The notes beneath the pieces were generated by a model. The model was not told where the DNA came from, did not search any database, and saw only the letters and a list, made by a program, of their open reading frames with translations. DNA of 64,000 bases from JAWVFM01 sp963739355 (GTDB taxonomy: Bacteria; Actinomycetota; Thermoleophilia; Solirubrobacterales; 70-9). Below are positions 33,347 to 40,414 of this stretch, piece after piece. The translations under genes and the position numbers were made by a program. Location: assembly GCA_963739355.1 (NCBI GenBank), contig CAVUAD010000006.1, positions 496,001-560,000 on the forward strand. The letters run 5' to 3'. Position 1 is the stretch's first letter; the number at the start of each line of letters is the position of its first letter.

Positions 33347-34224
33347 CTATCGCGCCGGCCGGGGAGCAGCAGCCGCGGGAGGAAGCCGCATCGAGGCGTA
33401 CTGTTGCTTCAGCACCTTGTCGGGGATCTGGATCGGGCCGCGGGTCGGACGGTCGAGGTCGCTCGTCACAAAGAGCAGGGCTGCCACCAGCACCGGGCGA
33501 ACAGCACCCCGGCGAGGCCTCGGCCGACAAGCGCCAGGTAGGCGGAGAGCAATCCGAGGGCGATCGCCGCGCCGAATATCTCGAGGAGCAGGACCGCGCC
33601 GGGAACCTGGTTGTTGAGGGCGGCGATGCGGACGGTCTGCGCGTCGATCATCTCGTTCAACGTCTCGACGTAAAGGCGTGGCGCGCTCGCCGTCGGCTCG
33701 GCGTCGAGCGCTTTTCCGGCCAGCCCCCAGAGCCGGCGCTGGAGCCGATCCTCGTTCGCCGTCACGGCCAGTCTCGGTGGCGCTGCCCGGCACGTACTCG
33801 GAGAGGCGGATGGCGCTCTCGTCGTAAGCGACGAGCAGCTCAGGGAGCGGCTGCGAACCGGCTCGGCCAGGGTCTGCGCGCGCAGATACGTGGTGCCGAT
33901 CGTGTTCGCCTCGTCGACGACCGCGGCGCGACGGTCCTCATAGCGAGAAAGCGACAGCGAAAGGCCGAACGCGAGGATCAGCCCGACGACCCCGAGCAAC
34001 GCCCCCTGCAAAACGCCGAAAGGCTCGCTGAGGGTGTCCGATAGGTGGCGGACCCGGCGGCCGAGGAACGCTCCCAGCGCGGTCGCACCCAGGATCACGC
34101 CGAACAGCAGGAGCGCAAGCTCCGCAGTCGTGAGGGCGAAGAGGATGGCCTCGAGCCTAGGTCGGGCCTCGGACGCGACCGAGACGAATTTCGCGTCCGT
34201 CTGCGAGGAATCGGGCTTCGGCCG
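33347..34224 (-). pseudogene. DUF4239 (bestrophin-like) membrane protein, several frameshifts
   Basis: The upstream frame reads AELALLLFGVILGATALGAFLGRR and GALLGVVGLILAFGLSLSLSRYEDRRAAVVDEANTIGT, the DUF4239 N-terminus. It shifts near 33850 into LLVAYDESAIRLSEYV, returns near 33790 to NEDRLQRRLWGLAGKAL ... TLNEMIDAQTVRIAALNNQVP, and shifts near 33490 into the last helix (VLVAALLFVTSDLDRPTRGP) ending at 33347. All family segments are present in order, about 270 residues. No clean start codon is visible; an AAGGAG at about 34243 could be the ribosome site. Function of the family is unknown, possibly a channel-like membrane protein. Confidence 0.65.
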
Positions 34225-34292
34225 ATTGATGCTCGGTGGTCTGGTACTCCTTGGTACCTCGGGGCGGTCAAGCGTAAGACCCCGAAAACGCG

Positions 34293-34319
34293 AAAACCCC
34301 CGGCATTACCGGGGGTTTT
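34293..34319 (-). terminator. Rho-independent terminator of tRNA-fMet
   Basis: AAAACCCCCGG and CCGGGGGTTTT pair perfectly over 11 bp around a five-base loop, 6 bp after the tRNA 3' end. The outer A-T pairs make it a bidirectional terminator. A closely similar hairpin is preserved in the remnant at 11467-11510. Confidence 0.85.
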
Positions 34320-34325
34320 CGGAAG

Positions 34326-34399
34326 TAGCGGGGGCGGGATTTGAACCCGCGACCTCCGGGTTATGAGCCCGGCGAGCTACCTGACTGCTCCACCCCGCG
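34326..34399 (-). tRNA. Initiator tRNA-fMet (CAT anticodon)
   Basis: 74 nt without encoded CCA. Acceptor stem CGCGGGG / CCCCGCT with the first pair unpaired (C1 against U72), the hallmark of bacterial initiators. The anticodon stem carries three G-C pairs (CCGGG-CTCATAA-CCCGG), and the T arm is GCGGG-TTCAAAT-CCCGC. The D arm AGCAGTCAGGTAGCTC is normal. It initiates translation at ATG/GTG/TTG codons. Partial copies of its 3' end occur at 20446-20486 and 11467-11510 in the same orientation. Confidence 0.97.
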
Positions 34400-34436
34400 T
34401 CGTGCGACGCATTCTAGCCGGGTGCGGTGGGCGCGG

Positions 34437-34664
34437 CTAGGCGAGTCCGGCGTCGTTGCAGGGGATGAGCCTCGAGTCGGCGAGCGCCGCCGTGCGGTGC
34501 CTGGAGGTCTCGAGGTACTCGGGGTCGCTGACCATCTCCAGGAACCTGGCGCGCGAGGGGTAGCAGACCACGGCGGCGGCGTGCCACTCGCCGGCGGGCC
34601 CGATCAGGGTGTCGCCGGCGCCGGCGAGCTGCTCCTCGGTCGGGTCGATGTGTACTTCGCTCAA
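34437..34664 (-). CDS. Short DUF1330-like dimeric alpha-beta-barrel protein
   Basis: 75 residues from TTG 34664 with a perfect AGGAGG 5 nt upstream. The stretch EWHAAAVVCYPSRARFLEMVSDPEYLETSRHRTAALADSRLIPC matches the second half of DUF1330/EthD-type ferredoxin-like proteins. The first beta strand and helix of the family (about 25-40 residues) are missing or replaced by a short polar N-terminus, so it is either a short variant or a truncated copy retaining a good start. The role is unknown. Confidence 0.65.
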   Translation of the reverse strand: MSEVHIDPTEEQLAGAGDTLIGPAGEWHAAAVVCYPSRARFLEMVSDPEYLETSRHRTAALADSRLIPCNDAGLA

Positions 34665-34788
34665 GTGGCCTCCTCGGTTGGTCCAACGACTGCGCGCCGC
34701 CGAGGATAGAGGCGGTTGCCCGGGCCGAGATCGGGCACTCCCTATGGTGAGCGGGGGATCTGAAAGCTACGAAAGGACGGGACCGGCG

Positions 34789-35778
34789 ATGGAGAAGCGC
34801 AGGCTTGGAGACCTCGAGGTGTCGGCGATCGGGCTCGGATGCATGGGGATGTCCGCCTTCTACGGCGAGACCGACGAGGACGAGTCGACGGCGACGATCC
34901 AGCGCGCTCTCGAGCTGGGCGTCAACTTCATCGACACGGCGCAGCTCTACGGCCCGCTGACCAACGAGGAGCTCGTCGGCAAGGCGGTCGCGGGACGGCG
35001 CGAGGAGTACGTCATCGCCACCAAGTTCTCCCGGCGCATGGACAAGACGAAGCCCGGCGACCTGAGCACGGTGGGGCGTCTGGACGGCTCCCCGGAATGG
35101 GTTCGCGAGTCGATCGACGGCTCACTCAAGCGTCTGGGCACCGACTACGTCGACCTCTACTACCAGCACCGGGTCGACCCGAACGTGCCGATCGAGGAGA
35201 CCGTGGGCGCGATGGGCGAGCTGGTCGACGCCGGGAAGGTCCGCCACCTCGGCCTCAGCGAGGCCGCGCCGGACACGATTCGCCGCGCGCACGCCGTGCA
35301 CCCGATTACCGCGGTGCAGACCGAGTACTCGCTGTGGACCCGCGACCCGGAGCCGGAGATCATCCCGACCTGCCGCGAGCTCGGGATCGGCTTCGTCCCC
35401 TACTCGCCCCTGGGGCGCGGCTTCCTCTCGGGGCGTTTCTCCTCCCCCGAGGAGCTCGACGAGGACGACTTCCGCCGCCACGGCCCCCGCTTCACCGGCG
35501 ACAACCTCGAGGCCAACAAGCGCATCGTCGCGAAGGTCGAGGAGATCGCGAACGAGAAGGGCATCACGGCGGCGCAGCTGGCGATCGCCTGGGTGCTCGC
35601 CCAGGGCGATGACCTCGTCCCGATCCCGGGGACGAAGCGCCGCAGCTACCTGGAGCAGAACGCGGCGGCGGCCGACGTCGAGCTCTCGGCGGAGGACCTC
35701 GAGCGCCTCGACTCGGAGCTGCCCGAGGTGGCGGGCGACCGCTACGACGAGACCGGGATGGCCTCGGTCAACCTCTAG
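34789..35778 (+). CDS. Aldo/keto reductase
   Basis: 329 residues from ATG 34789. A TIM barrel with the AKR catalytic tetrad visible: Asp and Tyr in FIDTAQLYGP, Lys in VIATKFS and His in YYQHRVDP. NADPH-binding SPLGRGFLSGRF and the C-terminal PIPGTKRRSYLEQNAAA match the AKR11/13 group (YghZ/plant auxin-type). It reduces aldehydes or ketones with NADPH in the cytosol; physiological substrate unknown. Its stop codon shares CTAG with the stop of the opposing sulfatase gene. Confidence 0.93.
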   Translation: MEKRRLGDLEVSAIGLGCMGMSAFYGETDEDESTATIQRALELGVNFIDTAQLYGPLTNEELVGKAVAGRREEYVIATKFSRRMDKTKPGDLSTVGRLDGSPEWVRESIDGSLKRLGTDYVDLYYQHRVDPNVPIEETVGAMGELVDAGKVRHLGLSEAAPDTIRRAHAVHPITAVQTEYSLWTRDPEPEIIPTCRELGIGFVPYSPLGRGFLSGRFSSPEELDEDDFRRHGPRFTGDNLEANKRIVAKVEEIANEKGITAAQLAIAWVLAQGDDLVPIPGTKRRSYLEQNAAAADVELSAEDLERLDSELPEVAGDRYDETGMASVNL

Positions 35779-37400
35779 GCGGCCAGGACGGCGGGCGCGG
35801 CCGGGGTGGTGCCGCGCTCGGCCATCGCCACCCGCAACCGCTCGGCCATCTCGTCCTTGAGCGCGCCGGCGCGCGCCGAGCGCGGCTCGCCGGTCCGCAC
35901 GTCGAGGAGGTTCTCCACCTCGAGCGGGTCGGTGACGAGGTCGTAGAGCTCGTACTCGGGCGCCTCCCTGCCGTTCGGGTCGTAGTAGACGGCGTACTTG
36001 GCGTCGCGGGTGCGGACCGCGCGGATCCGGTTCGGCTGACCCGGCGCGTCCTGAGTCGCGGTGCCGGCCTGGTGGTCGTCATAGGTGAAGTGGATGTCGT
36101 CCTGGACGGCCTCCTCCTCACCGCGGAGGATCGGGCCGAGGTCCCTGCCGCGAAGCTCGCCGGGCACATCGCGCCCGCCGAGCGACAGCACGGTCGGCAG
36201 GACGTCGACGAGCGAGGCGAACGCGTCGGTCTCCGTTCCCTGCGGGAAGAGCGAGGGGTGCGAGAAGACCAGCGGGACGTTGATCGTCTCCTCATAGACG
36301 TTGAACATCTTCTGGCGGAGCCCGCCGTGGGCCAGGCCCATCTCGCCGTGATCGGCGCAGCGCACCACGACCGTGCGGGAGCGCAGCGAGCCCGCGTCGT
36401 CGGCCGGCCCGAGCGCCTTCACGATGCGACCGATCTTCTCGTCGACCACGCGGTGCAGGTACGCGTAGAAGTTGACGTAGTCCAGCTGCGCCCCGCGGTC
36501 GCGAAGCGGGCCCATGTAGGCCGTCATCCCCATCTGCATGAGCGACTGGACCGCCGGCTTGCTGCCGAGGTCCTCGTCGACGGTCGGGGGCAGCCGGACC
36601 CCGAGTGGCCTGAAGTCCTCCAGCGTGTACCCGCCGCGCTCGTACTGGGCGGGGTAGCCGAGCACGTCGTGCGGGTTGACGAGCGAGACCACGAGGCAGA
36701 ACGGCTCGGGCAGGTTTGCCTCGGCGAGCCAGCGCTCCGTCTGGCGGGTGTAGACCTCGTCCCAGCCCTCGCCCTCGCCCGCGTTGCCGCCGCCGAAGTG
36801 CTCCGCCTTCGCGTTCTCGCCGGCGTCGGGCGGCTCCCAGTCCGTGAATCCGTAGTCGCGCTCGATCAGCTCGGCGTCGGCGCGGCCCCAGCCGTTCAGC
36901 ATCCCCGGGTCGTTGCCCGTGGGGTGGGTGAGATGCCACTTGCCCTTGTAGGCGACCGTGTAGCCGGCCTCGCGCAGCAGCGTCGCGAGGTTGGACATGC
37001 CCGTCGGCAGGACCGCCTCGTTGCCCGAGTGCGGTCCCAGCCGCAGCGCGCCGCGCGTGTACTGCGTCAGCAGGCGGCGGGCGGGCGCCTGCCGGCGGCG
37101 GAGGATGCCGAGCATGGTCGCCGTCACGGCGGGGGAGTTCCGCAGGTCCGGCCGCAGCTCGTCGCCGGTGAGCGTCAGCGTCACCCCGTGCTCCGCGGGG
37201 TAGCGGCCCGTGAAGAGCGTGGCCCGGCTGGGCGAGCACATCGCCGTGTTGCAGAAGGCGTTGGTGAAGGTGATGCCGGTCCGGGCGATCTCCGCGTCGT
37301 TGGGCATGAGCTCCTCCAGCCAGCCCGGCGACTCCGGCCAGTGGCGCGGATAGCGCTGCTGGTCGGTGACGATCAGCAGGAAGTTGGGCCGCTCTTGCAC
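35775..37400 (-). CDS. Type I sulfatase (formylglycine-dependent)
   Basis: 541 residues from GTG 37400. The N-terminal metal site NFLLIVTDQQR and the activation motif CSPSRATLFTGRYP place the catalytic Cys at residue 55, in the CxPxR context converted to formylglycine. Other active-site elements are YKGKWHL, NPHDVLGYP and the second metal site CADHGEMGLAHG. There is no signal peptide, so it is cytosolic unless exported with a partner. It hydrolyses a sulphate ester. It overlaps the arylsulfotransferase gene by 28 bp, so both are made from one message; together they suggest transfer and release of aryl sulphate groups. No FGE gene is in the window. Confidence 0.92.
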   Translation of the reverse strand: MQERPNFLLIVTDQQRYPRHWPESPGWLEELMPNDAEIARTGITFTNAFCNTAMCSPSRATLFTGRYPAEHGVTLTLTGDELRPDLRNSPAVTATMLGILRRRQAPARRLLTQYTRGALRLGPHSGNEAVLPTGMSNLATLLREAGYTVAYKGKWHLTHPTGNDPGMLNGWGRADAELIERDYGFTDWEPPDAGENAKAEHFGGGNAGEGEGWDEVYTRQTERWLAEANLPEPFCLVVSLVNPHDVLGYPAQYERGGYTLEDFRPLGVRLPPTVDEDLGSKPAVQSLMQMGMTAYMGPLRDRGAQLDYVNFYAYLHRVVDEKIGRIVKALGPADDAGSLRSRTVVVRCADHGEMGLAHGGLRQKMFNVYEETINVPLVFSHPSLFPQGTETDAFASLVDVLPTVLSLGGRDVPGELRGRDLGPILRGEEEAVQDDIHFTYDDHQAGTATQDAPGQPNRIRAVRTRDAKYAVYYDPNGREAPEYELYDLVTDPLEVENLLDVRTGEPRSARAGALKDEMAERLRVAMAERGTTPAAPAVLAA

Positions 37401-39211
37401 GCTGTCACCACCCCCGCGGACGTGGCGAGGGCCTTGCCGCCCGGGCCGAGGGCGCGCACGGCGAAGTTGCTGTCCGCGGTCTGGACGTCGATTCGCGTCT
37501 CGAAGCCGCGCTGCTTCACCGTCGCGATCGGCTCGAGCGAGCTGGCGTCGATTCCTCCGAGCACCTGCCACTTGCGCACGTCGGTTGCGCCGTTCCAGCT
37601 TGCGTAGACCGTCACGCTCCCCGGGCTGTTGCTCACCGCCGCGGCGGCGGGCTTGGTCTTCGGCGTCGCGCTCCAGGGGAAGCGGTAGACGCGGTAGCTG
37701 CCGTCGTCAACCGGCAGGCTGGCGTCGAAGAGCAGCTTGCCGCCCGGCGCCCACTCGGAGAAGAACGGCTGGGCGCCGAAGCCCGCGAACATGTTCCCGC
37801 CGGGGAGGGTCTGAAGGCTGCCCTCGCTCTGCGGGTGGGTGTCTTCGGAGCGCGTGTACTCACGGTCGACCGCCGCCCGCTTGCCGTCCGCGGACAGCTT
37901 CAACACCAATCCCCGCGCCGTCGGTCCCTTCAGCGGAGGTCCGCCCTCGTCGTCGAACATGCTGACCCGCCGGCCCGGAAGCAGTTGCGCGTCGTGCTGG
38001 AACCAGAACCGCGCGCCCTTGCCGAGGCGGTAGTCCGACGCCTTGCCGCCCAGCGTCCACTCGATGTGGCCGCCGGCGCGGTCGACGTCGTAGATCGCCG
38101 AGGTGTCGCGCGCCGAGAGCAGGACGTGGCCGTGGCCGATGTCCTGGATCGAGTTGATGTGGTAGGCGTCGTAGGAGGCGCTGTTCTGGGGAGTCGCGTA
38201 GGAGTCGGCCAGTGGGATGTGGCCGTAGGAATGCCACTCCCAGACGACCAAGCCGGTCTTGATGTCGACCTCCTGGACGATCGCGTCGAGCATCGGCGAG
38301 AGCGTGCCCTGCGCGGTGCCCGGCAGGTGGATCATGATCGGCGAGTAGATCGTGAACAGCGCATCGGGCCCGTCGAGCTCGAACTCGTGGATGTCCATCG
38401 GATAGCCGTTGCCCGCGTGGACGGTCTTGATCGTCTTGTAGGAGTGGTTGGCGATCACGCCCTCGCCGAGGCCGAACGCGGAGGGGGTGACGGTCCCCTG
38501 CCACCAGGTGAGGACCTTGCGGCCGCGATAGCGCTGGATCCGGAGGTTCGCGGCGACGTCGGGCGGGTCGAGCTGCTTGAACCAGAGGACGCGGCCCTGA
38601 CGGTCGACGATCATCGGGCCGCCCGGGCCGACCGGGGTGAGCGTGATCGTGTTGTTCGACTCCGGGTGGACGATCGGGCCGGGCAGCGGCGTCAGCATGA
38701 TGTCCCCGCCGCCCCATGCCTCCGGGGAGCGGGCGTCGACCGCGATCCTTGGGGGCACAAGGTTGGGCTTCGTGACGTAGTGGTGGAGCTTCTGCGGCTG
38801 CCGCGCGGTGAGGTTGAGCGGCGGCTGCGTGGCGCCGAGGTGGGCGACCGTGAACTTGAAGCTCACCGGCTTGCGGCCCCTGATGTCGACGGTGACCGAG
38901 ACCTTCTCTTCCTGGGTGAAGGGATCGTCGGGGACGAAGCTCGCGCCGCGGCCGCCCGAGTAGCTCTCGAGCTTGCCGTGGTGGTTGCTGCTGACCGATC
39001 CGACCGCCTTGACCGCGCGGATCTTCTGCGGGGCGACGCCGAGGACGCTGATCTGCGTCTGGGGCGACGCGTCCGGCGTGCCGGCGTCAGGAGAGATCGT
39101 CAGCTTGGCCGCGGCGACGCCGGGCGCCGCCAGCGCGACGGCCGCAGCCGTGACCAGCGCGCTCGCCAAACCTAAAGGGTGCCTGACACCGTTCGCGAAC
39201 CCATACTGCAT
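37373..39211 (-). CDS. Secreted arylsulfotransferase (ASST-type propeller)
   Basis: 612 residues from ATG 39211 (another ATG at 39232). The signal peptide begins MQYGFANGVRHPLG and continues into a hydrophobic core ending VAAA before KLTISPDAG; its NGVRHP part is encoded by a REP-like palindrome half. A beta-sandwich domain (to about 130) is followed by an Arylsulfotran-type six-blade propeller with VDRQGRVLWFKQL, YPMDIHEFELDGPDALFTIYS, WHSYGHIPLAD and DAYHINSIQDIGHGHVLLSARDTSAIYDVD; candidate catalytic His residues lie in DIHEF, HINSI and FQHDAQ. It would move sulphate from one phenolic ester to another outside the cell. Operon with the sulfatase, divergent from a TetR gene. Confidence 0.85.
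   Translation of the reverse strand: MQYGFANGVRHPLGLASALVTAAAVALAAPGVAAAKLTISPDAGTPDASPQTQISVLGVAPQKIRAVKAVGSVSSNHHGKLESYSGGRGASFVPDDPFTQEEKVSVTVDIRGRKPVSFKFTVAHLGATQPPLNLTARQPQKLHHYVTKPNLVPPRIAVDARSPEAWGGGDIMLTPLPGPIVHPESNNTITLTPVGPGGPMIVDRQGRVLWFKQLDPPDVAANLRIQRYRGRKVLTWWQGTVTPSAFGLGEGVIANHSYKTIKTVHAGNGYPMDIHEFELDGPDALFTIYSPIMIHLPGTAQGTLSPMLDAIVQEVDIKTGLVVWEWHSYGHIPLADSYATPQNSASYDAYHINSIQDIGHGHVLLSARDTSAIYDVDRAGGHIEWTLGGKASDYRLGKGARFWFQHDAQLLPGRRVSMFDDEGGPPLKGPTARGLVLKLSADGKRAAVDREYTRSEDTHPQSEGSLQTLPGGNMFAGFGAQPFFSEWAPGGKLLFDASLPVDDGSYRVYRFPWSATPKTKPAAAAVSNSPGSVTVYASWNGATDVRKWQVLGGIDASSLEPIATVKQRGFETRIDVQTADSNFAVRALGPGGKALATSAGVVTACKSGPTSC
39174..39192. repeat. REP-like element, single arm
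   Basis: AAAGGGTGCCTGACACCGT is one arm of the palindrome found complete at 46243-46282 and 62098-62137. It lies inside the signal-peptide codons of the arylsulfotransferase, where the minus strand reads NGVRHP. Confidence 0.8.
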
Positions 39212-39243
39212 ATTGGTTCCAGACGCTACCATACTCGATATGG
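39201..39243. promoter_or_regulatory. Twin TetR-type operators between the arylsulfotransferase and TetR genes
   Basis: Two related near-palindromes occur 28 bp apart: CCATACTGCATATTGG (39201-39216) and CCATACTCGATATGG (39229-39243). They share CCATACT-ATAT-GG. The second covers the TetR start codon, and the first covers the ATG at 39211. Such placement fits autoregulation plus control of the sulfotransferase-sulfatase operon. Confidence 0.6.
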
Positions 39244-39914
39244 CTTTGACCGAAACGCCGCCCGCCGGGCTCGTCGGCTACGGCAGCGGGATGCGCCGCG
39301 AGGCGGCCCTGCCCGTCCCCCCCACCCAGGCGCGCGGCGCCGAGAAGCGCGAGCGCATCTACCGCACGGCGATCGCTCGCTTCGAGGAGGCGGGTCTGGC
39401 CGCGACCAGGGTCGAGGACGTGGTCGAGGCCGCGGAGGTCAGCTGGGCCACGTTCTTCCGCTACTTCCCGCGCAAGGAGGACGTGCTGCTGGAGATGGCG
39501 GCCCGCCACTTTCGCGGGCACGTCCGCGCCCCGGCGAATCGCTGGCTCGGCGACCGCCGCCACACCATCCGGACCGTGACCGAGCGGGCGTTCGGGGCCC
39601 TGCTCGAGCCGGATGAGGTCCGCCCCGCGCTGCACAGCGCGGCTCTCCTCGAGGTCTTCGCCCATCCCGCCCGCTTCGCCGCCCTCGTCGAGGACGGTCA
39701 CCCGCAGCCAATGGTCGGGCTCGTCGCCGAGCTGTTCGCCGAAGGCCAGGCGCGCGGCGAGATTCGCGATGGCGTCGATCCGAGCACAGCGGCGCTGGTG
39801 GTCGTGGCCGGCGCGCTCTTCCCCGGGGCGCAGGCCGCCGCGATCGGGGCCGACCCGGGCCCCGCGATCAGCGCCGCGCTCGACCTCCTCTGGAACGGCC
39901 TCGCGGCCGGCTAA
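39240..39914 (+). CDS. TetR-family transcriptional regulator
   Basis: 224 residues from ATG 39240. After a polar lead of about 35 residues the helix-turn-helix reads RIYRTAIARFEEAGLAATRVEDVVEAAEVSWATFFRYFPRKEDVLLE. The C-terminal ligand-binding helices include FAALVEDGHPQPMVGLVAELFAEGQARGEI. Divergent from the sulfotransferase-sulfatase operon and overlapped by the twin operators, so it is the likely repressor of that operon, with an aryl compound or sulphate ester as plausible inducer (inference). Its TAA stop shares CTAA with the stop of the opposing small gene. Confidence 0.9.
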   Translation: MALTETPPAGLVGYGSGMRREAALPVPPTQARGAEKRERIYRTAIARFEEAGLAATRVEDVVEAAEVSWATFFRYFPRKEDVLLEMAARHFRGHVRAPANRWLGDRRHTIRTVTERAFGALLEPDEVRPALHSAALLEVFAHPARFAALVEDGHPQPMVGLVAELFAEGQARGEIRDGVDPSTAALVVVAGALFPGAQAAAIGADPGPAISAALDLLWNGLAAG

Positions 39915-40228
39915 CCCGCGATCCCGGCCTCTCGGCAGCTCGCCTCGACGGCCCTGCCGACCGGGTCGCTGTCGGATGCGAACTTCGCGCACAGGCGCTT
40001 CGCCCGCGCCCCGCACGCGTTCAGCTCCTCGGCGCCCATGACGTTCGGAGTCAGCGCGCGGATGCAGCCCGGGCCGGGAGCCGGCCGCGTGTTCCCGGCC
40101 GAGGCGAGCAGGATCGCGGCGATTGCGGCAACGGTCACGGCCAGCGCGCCGAGCGCGACCAGCCGCTCGCGGCGCGTCAGCTTGTAGAGCGGGGTCGAGG
40201 TCCGCTCCCAGTGTCCCTCCATGGGCAT
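39911..40228 (-). CDS. Small membrane-anchored Cys-containing protein
   Basis: 105 residues from ATG 40228 (ATG 40222 also possible). A polar basic N-terminus (HWERTSTPLYKLTRRERLV) precedes one membrane helix (about 27-46) and an outside domain with four Cys (GPGCIRAL, NACGARAKRLCAKF, EASCREAG), which could form two disulphides. No family recognised. Alone between the TetR and ammonium transporter genes. Confidence 0.6.
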   Translation of the reverse strand: MPMEGHWERTSTPLYKLTRRERLVALGALAVTVAAIAAILLASAGNTRPAPGPGCIRALTPNVMGAEELNACGARAKRLCAKFASDSDPVGRAVEASCREAGIAG

Positions 40229-40414
40229 GCGAGCCCAGCCTAGCGGCGCGCTCGGGGCGGCGGTTTCGACAACAGGGAGAAATCTCCGGGTCGTTTTTTG
40301 GACATCTGTAGGTACCGGGCACGGAGGCCCGCGGGCAACCTTCCAGGCGGTAAAGCGCTCGGCCACTGCCTCACTGTGCCTGCGGCCGGCGCGCGGATGA
40401 AAGGAATCTCACGC
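40229..40414 (+). promoter_or_regulatory. Leader region of the ammonium transporter gene
   Basis: 186 bp without a gene. It holds a short hairpin GGAGA-AA-TCTCC followed by GGGTCGTTTTTT (40275-40300), then a G/C-rich, pairing-prone stretch (about 40310-40395) with GGCCCGCGGGCAACC and GCGGTAAAGCGCTCGGCC. A structured leader or riboswitch-like element is possible, but I cannot match it to a named class with confidence. Confidence 0.3.

Noticed and set aside
20441..34399. A complete, active integrative element
   Set aside because: Only the att-like tRNA fragments are seen; no integrase, excisionase, replication or conjugation gene exists between them, so an active element is not claimed.
40300..40400. 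SAM-, c-di-GMP- or cobalamin-type riboswitch in the amt leader
   Set aside because: Short matches to conserved cores (GGCAACC, AAAGC, GCCACTG) occur, but the required helices and order are not met for any of these classes.
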